DNA from: Pseudomonadales bacterium
GTDB taxonomy: Bacteria; Pseudomonadota; Gammaproteobacteria; Pseudomonadales; Azotimanducaceae
Assembly (NCBI GenBank): GCA_019634925.1
Contig: JAHCAL010000003.1
Coordinates: 62,001 to 126,000, forward strand
Direction of reading: 5' to 3'
DNA: 64,000 nucleotides
The notes under the pieces are model-generated. The model did no database searches and was not told the origin of the DNA. It saw nothing but the letters and a program-made list of their open reading frames with translations. This document shows, piece after piece, positions 1-7,261 of this stretch (position 1 is the first letter of the stretch; each line of letters opens with the position of its first letter). The position numbers were made by a program, and so were the translations under genes.

Positions 1-31
1 GCGTGAAACGAAAATACTGGAGCAGCACGAC

Positions 32-1009
32 ATGAACTTGCTCGACTCGGTTCCGGTGATCGACATGACGCGCCTCGAGCAGGATCCCGCGACGCGGCAC
101 GCGCTCGATGCCGCGTGTCGCGAATGGGGATTCTTCCAGGTAACGGGTCACGGCGTACCGCGTTCGGCCTTCGCGGCGCTCGACGAGCAGATGCGCGCGC
201 TGTTTGCGCTGCCGCTCGCCGACAAGCTGGCGCTGGAGCGGACTTCCGACAACCACTGGGGATTCTTCGATCGTGAACTGACCAAGAACCGGCGCGACTG
301 CAAGGAGATCTACGACGTCGGTCCGGCCGCGACGGAGGGCCCGCTGGCGGGCAGCCGGCCGCAGTGGCCGGCCGCGCTGCCGCGCTTCCGGGGCGTGATC
401 GAGGACTGGGCGCGGTCGGCGCACATGGTCGCCGATCGGCTGCTCGCTGCCATCGCGGCCAATCTCGGCGAGCCGGCAGCGCCGCTGCTCGCCGACTTCG
501 GGGATGGTCATACGAGTTTTCTGCGCCTGAATTTCTACCCGGTCGCCGCGGATCCGGAGCACGCGCTCGGCATCCACGAACACACCGACTCCGGCGCGTT
601 GACCGTGCTCCTGCAGGACACGCAGGCGGGACTGCAGGTGCTGCGGGACGGGCACTGGTATACGGTGCCGCCACGCGCCGACGCCCTGGTGATCAACATC
701 GGCGACATCGTGCAGGTATGGTCGAACGACCGTTACCGGGCGCCTGTGCATCGTGTGCTCGCGAGCCGGGGTGCAACGCGCTACAGCGCGCCGTACTTCT
801 ACAACCCCGCCGCGTCCTGCCGCTACGCGCCGCTGCCGGGCGCCTGTCGCGGTACCGACGGACCGCACTATCAGCCGATCAACTGGGGCGCGTTCCGGGC
901 GGCGCGGGCCGCAGGCGACTACGCCGATCAGGGCGAGGAAATCCAGATCCATCACTTCCGTCATGGTGCGCACGTACCGGCGGTCTACGTGGACGCCGGC
1001 GCGGCGTGA
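32..1009 (+). CDS. Isopenicillin-N-synthase-like Fe(II)/2-oxoglutarate dioxygenase
   Basis: This 325-residue protein has the two-domain layout of plant/bacterial 2OG-Fe(II) oxygenases. An N-terminal DIOX_N-like region (PVIDM... then WGFFQVTGHGV) precedes a double-stranded beta-helix core. The iron triad is visible as H184-x-D186 (HEHTDSG) and H240 (APVHRVL), and the 2-oxoglutarate-binding RxS is R250-Y-S252. These residues predict an active cytosolic hydroxylase or oxidase. The substrate cannot be read from sequence; the family covers amino-acid, xenobiotic and secondary-metabolite oxidations. A GGAG lies 9 bases before the ATG. The gene converges on the leftward carboxymuconolactone-decarboxylase-like gene, with 18 bases between their stops. 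Confidence 0.9.
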   Translation: MNLLDSVPVIDMTRLEQDPATRHALDAACREWGFFQVTGHGVPRSAFAALDEQMRALFALPLADKLALERTSDNHWGFFDRELTKNRRDCKEIYDVGPAATEGPLAGSRPQWPAALPRFRGVIEDWARSAHMVADRLLAAIAANLGEPAAPLLADFGDGHTSFLRLNFYPVAADPEHALGIHEHTDSGALTVLLQDTQAGLQVLRDGHWYTVPPRADALVINIGDIVQVWSNDRYRAPVHRVLASRGATRYSAPYFYNPAASCRYAPLPGACRGTDGPHYQPINWGAFRAARAAGDYADQGEEIQIHHFRHGAHVPAVYVDAGAA

Positions 1010-1027
1010 GCGTCGTGGGGAACGCGT

Positions 1028-1630
1028 TCAGTCCGCTGGACGCGTTCCCGCTGCAATCGGGCGGCCTACCGTCAGGGCGCGTACCAACGCCGGATCCATC
1101 GAGCGATAGTGCGCGTCGGCCACGACCCCGAGCCCGTCGAGCAGGCGGGTGAAGAACGCGCGCGCCGCCACCGTCGCCGCCAGGTCGAAGATTTCCGCAT
1201 CGCAGAGACCGAGCGCGCGCAGCGCGCCCAGGTCCGCGCCGGTCACGGACTGGGCATCGGTCGCGACCTTGCGCGCATAGGCCACGATGGCGGCATCCAG
1301 CGGATCGAACGATTCAGGGATCCCGCCCTGCGCAAGGGTCAGCACGTCCGCCGGATCCAGGAAGCGCATCGAGGCGGTCGCATGGGCCAGCGAGCAGTAG
1401 GAGTTTTGCAAAGCGAGCGCCGCGGCGAGCGTAGCGATTTCGAACCGACGGGGTGCGACGTGCTGCCGTATACCAGCGAGCAAGTCGGCCCAGCGCTGCA
1501 TGAGTTCGGGCCGGTGACAGAATGCGCGCGCGTAATTCGGCACGAATCCGGTTTTCGCCGCCTGGCGCTGGTACATCTCCAGCACCGGGCCGCTCGCCGC
1601 CTCTGGCGGCGTCGTACTGATCAGCGTCAT
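1028..1630 (-). CDS. Carboxymuconolactone decarboxylase / AhpD-like family protein
   Basis: The protein has 200 residues and is all-helical in character. It carries the AhpD/CMD core signature around NSYCSLAHA, a Cys three residues before a His, but the first cysteine of the AhpD CxxC pair is absent. It resembles the 'peroxidase-related' branch of the fold, whose members reduce peroxides or act on small carbonyl compounds. The ATG at 1630 has a strong GAGGAGATC site 5' of it, which rules out the much longer upstream reading in the same frame. It is the last gene of a leftward set (OsmC, flavin monooxygenase, this gene), 29 bases after the monooxygenase stop, so co-transcription and a shared detoxification role are likely. 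The substrate is unknown. Confidence 0.85.
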   Translation of the reverse strand: MTLISTTPPEAASGPVLEMYQRQAAKTGFVPNYARAFCHRPELMQRWADLLAGIRQHVAPRRFEIATLAAALALQNSYCSLAHATASMRFLDPADVLTLAQGGIPESFDPLDAAIVAYARKVATDAQSVTGADLGALRALGLCDAEIFDLAATVAARAFFTRLLDGLGVVADAHYRSMDPALVRALTVGRPIAAGTRPAD

Positions 1631-1659
1631 ACATGATCTCCTCGCGTTCGGATCGATGT

Positions 1660-2967
1660 TCAGAATGGAAACGTCGGGAACCCGCTGTGTGGCGCTGCCG
1701 CGCGTGCCGGGCGGATACGATCGCGCGACTGCCGATCGAGGAGCGCATGCAGGTGCGCCGCGAGTTCGCGCGCATCGGGCCCGGCGCCGTCGATCAGCGT
1801 GGACTTGCGGCGCCGCATGAAGGGCATACCCATCAGGTAGAGTCCCGGCGCGTCGACGATGCCGCCGGTGTGGCGGATGCGTCCCGACCGGTCGAATACC
1901 GGCAGGTCGATGCAGCGATGGTCGGGTCGGTAACCGGTCGCCCAGATGACGGTCCGGATCGCGCCGCAGCCGAGGTCGAGTTGCAGCGCTGGTGCGCGCT
2001 CGATGTGCGTGGCAGGGTAGCGCTCGGGCGGACCGAGCATTTCTCCGAAGCCGTTGGTTTCCGCCCAGGCGTCGAGCCGGTCGAGCAGGCGGTTCATCTT
2101 GAGATCCGACATGGCCGCGCAGTTGCGCAGGGAACCGGAGAACTGCGCGACGCCGTCGCGAACGCCGACCAGGCGTCCGACCAGGCGGACCCCGATCGCG
2201 GTCAGTGCATTGAGGTCCAGCATGCGTCCGTCCGGCGTGCCGGCCAGCTGCAGCGACGGAACGCCGCGCGCCCGTTCCGGGTCGTCCTGCGCCTCGATGC
2301 GTTCGTCCTGAATGCCCGAGCCGTCCAGCCACCACTGTACGTCGCGCCCACGGTAGGTGCGCGGTGCGCGGATGTGTTCGCCGACCGCCAGCGTCACCGG
2401 TCTTCCCGAGCGCTGCAGTTCGTCGGCGATCTGGATCCCGCTCGCGGATGCGCCGACCACCAGGACGCCGCCGGGCTCGAGCTGATCCGGATTCCGGTAC
2501 GCCGCCGTGCTGAGCGTGCGGATGCCCGGCGGGATGCCGGCGGCGGACGCGGGGATGTTCGGTCGCGCGCACGCACCGGTCGCCAGCACCACGCAGCGCG
2601 TCGTGATCGGCCCGGCGTCGGTTTCCGCGCGATAGCCGCCCCCGTATGTGTGCACGCGCGTGACGTGCACCCCGGTACGGACCGGCGCCGCGATGATGCG
2701 GGCGTAGTGCTCGATGAGCGCAACGGTCTCCGGCATCGACCGGAAGCCATCCCGGTCGACCACGTCCGTCGCGCGCATCGGGAGGCCCGGCAGACGGCTC
2801 TGCCAGTTCGGCGTCAGGAGCCGGAGCGAGTCCCAGCGTTCGGTCTTCCAGCTGTTGGCGATCGCGCCGCGCTCGACGACCAGGTGGTCGATCGAGCGCT
2901 CCGCGAGGCAACGGCTCATGGCGAGGCCTGCGTGGCCGGCGCCGATGATCAGTGCCGTGGTACGCAT
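1660..2967 (-). CDS. Flavin-containing monooxygenase-type FAD/NADPH oxidoreductase
   Basis: The protein has 435 residues. An N-terminal FAD-binding Rossmann motif GAGHAG lies at residues 9-14, and a second nucleotide-binding motif for NADPH (VVGASASG) sits near the middle. The late ATGY signature is typical of flavin-containing and Baeyer-Villiger-like monooxygenases. It should transfer one oxygen atom from O2 to a soft nucleophile or carbonyl using NADPH; the substrate is not inferable. The ATG lies 1 base past the OsmC stop, so translation is probably coupled. Together with OsmC and the CMD-like protein it forms a leftward operon facing away from the thioredoxin-like/UGSC pair. Confidence 0.88.
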   Translation of the reverse strand: MRTTALIIGAGHAGLAMSRCLAERSIDHLVVERGAIANSWKTERWDSLRLLTPNWQSRLPGLPMRATDVVDRDGFRSMPETVALIEHYARIIAAPVRTGVHVTRVHTYGGGYRAETDAGPITTRCVVLATGACARPNIPASAAGIPPGIRTLSTAAYRNPDQLEPGGVLVVGASASGIQIADELQRSGRPVTLAVGEHIRAPRTYRGRDVQWWLDGSGIQDERIEAQDDPERARGVPSLQLAGTPDGRMLDLNALTAIGVRLVGRLVGVRDGVAQFSGSLRNCAAMSDLKMNRLLDRLDAWAETNGFGEMLGPPERYPATHIERAPALQLDLGCGAIRTVIWATGYRPDHRCIDLPVFDRSGRIRHTGGIVDAPGLYLMGMPFMRRRKSTLIDGAGPDARELAAHLHALLDRQSRDRIRPARAAAPHSGFPTFPF

Positions 2968-2968
2968 G

Positions 2969-3532
2969 TCAGCGGACCTGGACCGAGACGTTGACCGGGT
3001 TGGCCAGAATGTCGAAGACCGCCGAGCGCTTCTGCGACTGCGCGACCAGGGCCTCGATGTCGGCGCGGCTGGCGTCGGCGTCGATGTCGAACGTCACCCG
3101 CACGTCGTCGAAGCCGTTCCGCACGCTGCCGTCCATGCCGAGAATGCCGCGGATGTCCATGCTGCCCTCGATCCGGGCGGTGACCGAGCGCAGCTGGATG
3201 CCGCGCATCTGGGCGACCGAAGCGACGCCGGCGACCAGGCATCCGCCGAGTCCCGCCAGGACCATCTCCACGGGTGTGGCGCCCTGATCTTCCGCGGCGA
3301 AAACCTCCGGATGATCGGTCTCGAATGTGAAGCTGGCCTTCCGTTGCTGTTCGCCGCCCAGGCCGAAGAAGTCGCCCACCTGGGTTCTGGTGTGCGTGCC
3401 GCGCACCCACTGGCAGCTGGCGCGCCAGTCGAAGCGGGCCGCCTGGGGCGCCTGTTCCAGTGCCTCGCGTGCCCCGAGCAGGGCGGCGACGTTGACGCCG
3501 TTGTCGGCCGTTACCGGGTTCATTGCATTCAT
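2969..3532 (-). CDS. OsmC family protein (atypical, one conserved cysteine)
   Basis: This is a 187-residue OsmC/Ohr-fold protein. The central helix contains the first conserved cysteine in LGGCLVAG. The segment that normally holds the second cysteine (CPV...) reads RSAVFDILANPV, with serine in place of cysteine. OsmC and Ohr use the Cys pair to reduce organic hydroperoxides; members with only one Cys exist, and their chemistry is less clear. It is the first gene of the leftward three-gene set. Its start faces the thioredoxin-like gene across about 260 bases, so the two transcription units probably share a control region. Family membership is well supported; a peroxidase role is doubtful. Confidence 0.87.
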   Translation of the reverse strand: MNAMNPVTADNGVNVAALLGAREALEQAPQAARFDWRASCQWVRGTHTRTQVGDFFGLGGEQQRKASFTFETDHPEVFAAEDQGATPVEMVLAGLGGCLVAGVASVAQMRGIQLRSVTARIEGSMDIRGILGMDGSVRNGFDDVRVTFDIDADASRADIEALVAQSQKRSAVFDILANPVNVSVQVR

Positions 3533-3792
3533 GATGTGTTCCTCGTCCTATGGGTTGCCGGGCGACTGGTGGCCCGTGGGAATGCAGTCTGCGGACGGCG
3601 TGTAACGCGACGACCGCGCGCGCGTTGGCAGCGTGTTGGCGGAATGTTGCGTTTGTATCGAGCGCGTTCGGTCGGCACGGGGCACGCCGGGGTTCCGCGC
3701 CGATCGGATCTGCGTTACCTTCGCGCCCGTTCCCTCGCGCACGGGCGGGCGCCAGGCCCGCGCCTGCGGGTCGCGATCACAACGGAGGACGG

Positions 3793-5376
3793 ATGCGGCA
3801 ACTACCGGCATTCCTGCTGGAGCAACCGGACGGCACGGGTGTGAGTTTTCCGTCGGGCCGGCGCGCGCTGGTCTGCTTCGTCAAGGAGGACTGCCCGACC
3901 TGCAACGAGGTCATGCCGCTGCTCGAGGCCTTGCACCGTGCGTTCGGCGCGCACCTCGACGTGCTGCTGCCCGGCCAGACCGCGGACGGCAACGCGGAAC
4001 TCACGGACCGGCACGCCCTGACGGTCCCGATCCTCGACGATTCCCGGCTCAAGGTGTCGTTCGCGTTCGACATCGACACGGTGCCCACGCTGTTCGTCGC
4101 CGATGCGGACGGACGCGAGCAGCAGGTGCTGGTCGGGTTCGTACGCGACGAATGGCAGGCGCTGGCCGGACGGCTCGCCGGCGAACTCGGCGTGCCGGCG
4201 CCCGCGATCGACTGGTCCGCGCTGCCCTCCTGGCGGCCAGGCTGCGGCTCGAAATCGGTCGACCCGCTGATCGCCGACCGGTTGCGCGCCGAAGCCGAGA
4301 ACAGTCCGCTGCGTGCCCGGCGCATCGAGATCGCGGCGCAGGACGACCCGTTCGAATTCATGTTCGACCAGGGATTCAGCGACGGGCTGCCGCTCGTGCC
4401 GCCCACGCCGGAGCGGGTGCTGCGCATGCTGGCGGGCACCCGGCGTGACCCGCAGGAAGTGGTGGCGGTGATGCCGCCCAACATGGGCGAAGCGACCGTC
4501 GAGAAGATCGCCATCAATGCGGTGATGGCGGGTTGCCGCCCGGAGTACCTGCCCGTGGTGCTGACCGCGATCGAGGCGATCTGCACGGATGCCTTCAATA
4601 TCCACGGCGTCATGGCCACCACCATGGGTGCGAGCCCGGTGATCGTGGTCAACGGCCCGATCCGCCACCGGCTCGGCATGAACATGAAGCTCGGTGCGCT
4701 CGGCCAGGGCAACCGGGCCAATGCGACCATCGGCCGGGCCGTGCGCCTGGCCGTGCGCAATATCGGCGGCGCGGTGCCCGGCGGGACCGAGCGCTCGACG
4801 CTCGGCAACCCCATGAAGTTCACCATGAGCTTCGCGGAGTGGGAAGAGCGCAATCCCTGGGAGCCCTTGCACGTCGAACGCGGCTTCGCGCCGGACGATT
4901 CGGTGGTGACGGTTTTCGCCATGACCAGTGGCCCGGTGCAGATGGTCGACCAGGAGTCGCGCACCGCCGCCCAGCTCGCCGGCAGTCTCGGCATGTGCCT
5001 GGAGGCGGCGTTCAACCCGAAGATGCACTATTCGACCGACGTGCTGATGGTGGTGTGTCCCGAACACGTCGATACCTTGATCCGTGACGGCTACACCAAG
5101 GCCGACCTGCGGGCGCGCATCCAGGAGATCACCGCGCGGCCGATCCGCGAACTGGTGGCCGACGCGCGCTCCGGCGCGGGCTTCAAGGAAGCCGTCGCGG
5201 CGCGCATGTCGCCCGAGGAACTGGACCGGCGCCTGCCCAAGTTCCGGCAGGATTCGGACATCCACATCGTCGTCGCCGGCTCCGATGCCGGCAAGTTTTC
5301 CGGCGCGTTTCACGGCTGGGCAACCGGCGAGATCGGCTCGCAGTCGGTCTCGCGCAAGATCGAGGAGGCAGACTGA
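3793..5376 (+). CDS. Thioredoxin-fold composite protein upstream of the UGSC selenoprotein
   Basis: The protein has 527 residues. I chose the ATG at 3793 because GGAGG lies 4 bases before it; upstream in-frame codons lack a ribosome site and look non-coding. Residues 1 to about 135 form a thioredoxin-like domain with active-site CPTC at 34-37 and the cis-Pro region VPTLFV. A Cys-bearing stretch (PGCGSK) follows. From about residue 180 there is a large domain (DQGFSDGLPLVPPTP..., IHGVMATTMGASPVIVVNG) that I recognise only as one found with UGSC-type proteins; its activity is unknown. The stop overlaps the next ATG (TGATG), so the two products are made together and may form a thiol/selenol redox pair. 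No signal peptide is visible, so it is probably cytosolic. Confidence 0.8.
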   Translation: MRQLPAFLLEQPDGTGVSFPSGRRALVCFVKEDCPTCNEVMPLLEALHRAFGAHLDVLLPGQTADGNAELTDRHALTVPILDDSRLKVSFAFDIDTVPTLFVADADGREQQVLVGFVRDEWQALAGRLAGELGVPAPAIDWSALPSWRPGCGSKSVDPLIADRLRAEAENSPLRARRIEIAAQDDPFEFMFDQGFSDGLPLVPPTPERVLRMLAGTRRDPQEVVAVMPPNMGEATVEKIAINAVMAGCRPEYLPVVLTAIEAICTDAFNIHGVMATTMGASPVIVVNGPIRHRLGMNMKLGALGQGNRANATIGRAVRLAVRNIGGAVPGGTERSTLGNPMKFTMSFAEWEERNPWEPLHVERGFAPDDSVVTVFAMTSGPVQMVDQESRTAAQLAGSLGMCLEAAFNPKMHYSTDVLMVVCPEHVDTLIRDGYTKADLRARIQEITARPIRELVADARSGAGFKEAVAARMSPEELDRRLPKFRQDSDIHIVVAGSDAGKFSGAFHGWATGEIGSQSVSRKIEEAD

Positions 5377-5912
5377 TGACCGTCATCATGGACCCGACCA
5401 ACGAACGGGCGCCCGTGGCCCGGCAGATCAGTGCACGACCGCCGGCGCTGTCCGGCACCGTCGCGCTGCTCGACATCGCGAAGCCGCGCGGCAACGTGCT
5501 GCTCGACCGGCTCGAGGTGCTGCTCAAGGCGCGCGCCCCGGGTATCGAGGTGCGACGTTACAGCAAGCCGACGTTTACCAAGCCGGCACCCGAGGGTCTG
5601 CGTCAGCAGATCCGTGCCGAAGCGGACTTCGTCATCGAAGGGCTCGCCGACTGAGGCTCCTGTACCACGTGCAGTTTGCATGACACGGTATGGTTCGAGA
5701 TCCAGGGCAAGCCCGCGGTATCCATCGCTTCGTCGGAATTCGTCGATGCGGCGGAGACCCAGGCCAGGGCGCTCGGCATGAACGAGGCGCCCCGCGTGTT
5801 CGTCGCGCACCCGATCCAGGATGCGACCGACGACGAAATGCGCGCCAAGGCCGACAGTGTGGTCGACGCGGTGATCGCCGCATTGACCAGCAACGGCGCA
5901 TCGACTGACTGA
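5376..5912 (+). CDS. UGSC-family putative selenoprotein (in-frame UGA at 5652-5654 read as Sec)
   Basis: Read through a single UGA, this frame gives a 178-residue protein with selenocysteine at residue 93, in the motif GLAD-U-GSCTTCSLHD. That is the U-G-S-C signature that names a known (seleno)protein family, in which some members have Cys at this position. The frame is uninterrupted on both sides and its composition is the same before and after the UGA. The part after the UGA has no ATG or ribosome site at its beginning. A hairpin starting 5 bases after the UGA fits a bacterial SECIS. The ATG overlaps the upstream stop, so the gene is coupled to the thioredoxin-fold gene. U93, C96 and C99 make a selenol/thiol redox centre plausible. 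Alternatives are a nonsense mutation of a Cys codon or a truncated product; the conserved motif position argues against both. No selA/B/C/D gene lies in the window. Confidence 0.8.
5660..5693 (+). promoter_or_regulatory. Putative bacterial SECIS hairpin
   Basis: The hairpin begins 5 bases after the UGA. Its lower stem is 5660-5666 with 5687-5693 (seven pairs, two of them G-U). An asymmetric internal loop follows (A / ACAC). The upper stem is 5668-5673 with 5677-5682 (six pairs, one G-U). The apical loop GUU lies at 5674-5676, 20-22 bases after the UGA. Bacterial SECIS elements lie in the coding region just after the UGA and present a G/GU in a small apical loop at about this distance for SelB. 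I paired this by eye; no folding energy was computed. Confidence 0.6.
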
Positions 5913-5935
5913 CCGCAGGGCGACGGCCCGGGATC

Positions 5936-6058
5936 ATGCAACTCGTCCTGCGCATCCTGATCGCGCTGCTGCTCGGCGATCTCGGAGGCATGTTCCTCGG
6001 TTCGGCGGTCCTGCTCGGGATCGGATTGGTCGCGGCTGCCCGATCCACCGCGCGCTGA
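5936..6058 (+). CDS. Possible 40-residue small membrane protein
   Basis: A short ATG frame 23 bases after the selenoprotein stop encodes a very hydrophobic 40-residue peptide (LRILIALLLG..., then FLGSAVLLGIGLVAAA) ending in Arg. It would make one or two membrane helices. The ribosome site is weak (GGCCCGGGATC). It could be the third gene of the thioredoxin-like/UGSC unit or a chance frame. I recognise no family. Confidence 0.3.
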   Translation: MQLVLRILIALLLGDLGGMFLGSAVLLGIGLVAAARSTAR

Positions 6059-6064
6059 GCCCGG

Positions 6065-6086
6065 CCGGCGCGTCGCGTCGCGCCGG
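6065..6086 (+). terminator. GC-rich hairpin after the selenoprotein unit
   Basis: Eight perfect base pairs (CCGGCGCG with CGCGCCGG) enclose a six-base loop, 6 bases after the small frame's stop. No U-tract follows on the plus strand, so it is only a candidate transcription end or RNA-stabilising hairpin. Confidence 0.35.
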
Positions 6087-6143
6087 GTTCGCAACAAAAT
6101 CAACAATGATCGTTGTTTCATTGATCAATTGAGGAGAGCCTGC

Positions 6144-6902
6144 ATGCTACATCCGGCCCAATCCGGAACCGTTCACGGTCTATCGCGCGTCCGGCGCGCC
6201 GCCTGTGCCGTTGCACTCGCGGCCACGGTCGCGGGACACGCTGTCGTTGCCGAAGAGGCAGCCGACCCATGGTCCGGCAACGTGCGCCTCGGGTACCTGT
6301 CGACGACGGGCAACTCGGACACCGAGAACATGAACTTCGCGTTCGGCGTCGGCTATACACGCAACAAGTGGACCCATGCGCTGGCCGGCTCCGCGGTCGG
6401 TGCCAGCGACAGCGACCAGACGACCGCGGAGGCCTACACGCTCGGCTGGAAATCCACCTACGACTTCACCGAATTCGATTACCTGTTCGGTCGGGTCGAC
6501 TGGCTCAAGGACCGGTTCAGCGGATACGACCAGCAGTTGTCGGAAACGGTCGGTTACGGACGGCGGCTCATCAATCTTCCGAACCAGTTCCTGAACGTGG
6601 AAATCGGCGCCGGTGCGCGCCAGTCGAAGCTGCGCAACGGCGACGATGAGAACGAGGCCATCGTGCGGCTCGGCGCGAACTACCAGTATCAGTTCAACGA
6701 GAGCGCGCAGTTCAATTTCGATCTCGGCGTGCAGTCCGGTGCGGAGAACACGTTCACCGAAGGCGTCGCGGCGCTCAAGACCCGGCTGATCGGCAGCCTG
6801 GCCGCGGTACTCAGCTATACGGTGCGCAACAACACCGAAGTGCCGGCGGGAAGCAAGAAGACCGACACGCTGACCTCGGTCGCGCTCGAATACACGTTCT
6901 GA
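6144..6902 (+). CDS. DUF481 family outer-membrane protein (YdiY-like)
   Basis: The protein has 252 residues. A signal peptide of about 36 residues (hydrophobic stretch ending HAVVA) precedes a beta-barrel-type sequence of alternating aromatic strands (WSGNVRLGYLSTTGNSDTEN..., ending LEYTF with a terminal Phe). The start GNVRLGY-STTGNS is the DUF481 hallmark; the family includes salt-inducible E. coli YdiY. The terminal aromatic residue fits BAM-dependent insertion. GAGGAG 5' of the ATG fixes the start. Two small palindromes at 6102-6117 and 6120-6129 lie just before the ribosome site and could bind a regulator. Its function is not known in detail. Confidence 0.88.
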   Translation: MLHPAQSGTVHGLSRVRRAACAVALAATVAGHAVVAEEAADPWSGNVRLGYLSTTGNSDTENMNFAFGVGYTRNKWTHALAGSAVGASDSDQTTAEAYTLGWKSTYDFTEFDYLFGRVDWLKDRFSGYDQQLSETVGYGRRLINLPNQFLNVEIGAGARQSKLRNGDDENEAIVRLGANYQYQFNESAQFNFDLGVQSGAENTFTEGVAALKTRLIGSLAAVLSYTVRNNTEVPAGSKKTDTLTSVALEYTF

Positions 6903-6930
6903 CTGTCGGCATCCGATCCGGGCGGCGCGG

Positions 6931-7251
6931 TCACCAGGCCCTGCGGGAGGTGATCGCGTTCGCCGCCTCGAAGACACGCGTACGCACCTCGCCGAGGCGC
7001 GCATTCAGGTTGCGGAAGCGCAACGGATCCCCGGTCTGCCAGTGCACGCCGATGACCAGGTCGGAAAAGGTGTCCGCGCCGCCGTAGCAGCCGAGTACGA
7101 ACGTTGCACCGGCGAGCCGGTGCTGTCGCACCTGGGCCAGGCCACGACTGAAGTAGGGCACCCAGAAGCGTTCGTCGGCTTCCTCGAGCAGCGCGAGCAG
7201 TTCCTCCAGTGCGCGCTCGAGTGCCGCGAAGTGTTCGGCGAGTTCTGACAT
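6931..7251 (-). CDS. Conserved hypothetical protein, about 106 residues
   Basis: A small acidic protein that begins with a Leu/Glu-rich helix (ALERALEELLALLEEADERFW) and continues with FSRGLAQVRQHRLAG... and ...VIGVHW. I recognise no catalytic motif. It could start at the ATG at 7251 or a GTG at 7254. It lies 10 bases after the epoxide hydrolase stop and is probably co-transcribed with it. Confidence 0.65.
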   Translation of the reverse strand: MSELAEHFAALERALEELLALLEEADERFWVPYFSRGLAQVRQHRLAGATFVLGCYGGADTFSDLVIGVHWQTGDPLRFRNLNARLGEVRTRVFEAANAITSRRAW

Positions 7252-7261
7252 CACCCTGGGT

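Noticed and set aside
1..6. Tail of an upstream gene (GCG TGA)
   Set aside because: Two codons are not enough to support a feature.
1631..2911. Long N-terminal extension of the CMD-like gene in its frame
   Set aside because: The extension runs antiparallel-style Arg/Pro-rich through the monooxygenase gene in another frame; the ATG at 1630 has a strong ribosome site.
3550..3792. Upstream extension of the thioredoxin-fold protein
   Set aside because: The extra 81 codons have no domain similarity, and GGAGG marks the ATG at 3793.
5376..5654. Short 92-residue gene ending at the UGA, with a separate gene beginning at a TTG near 5676
   Set aside because: The second piece has no ribosome site, and the UGSC motif is continuous across the stop; read-through explains both halves better.
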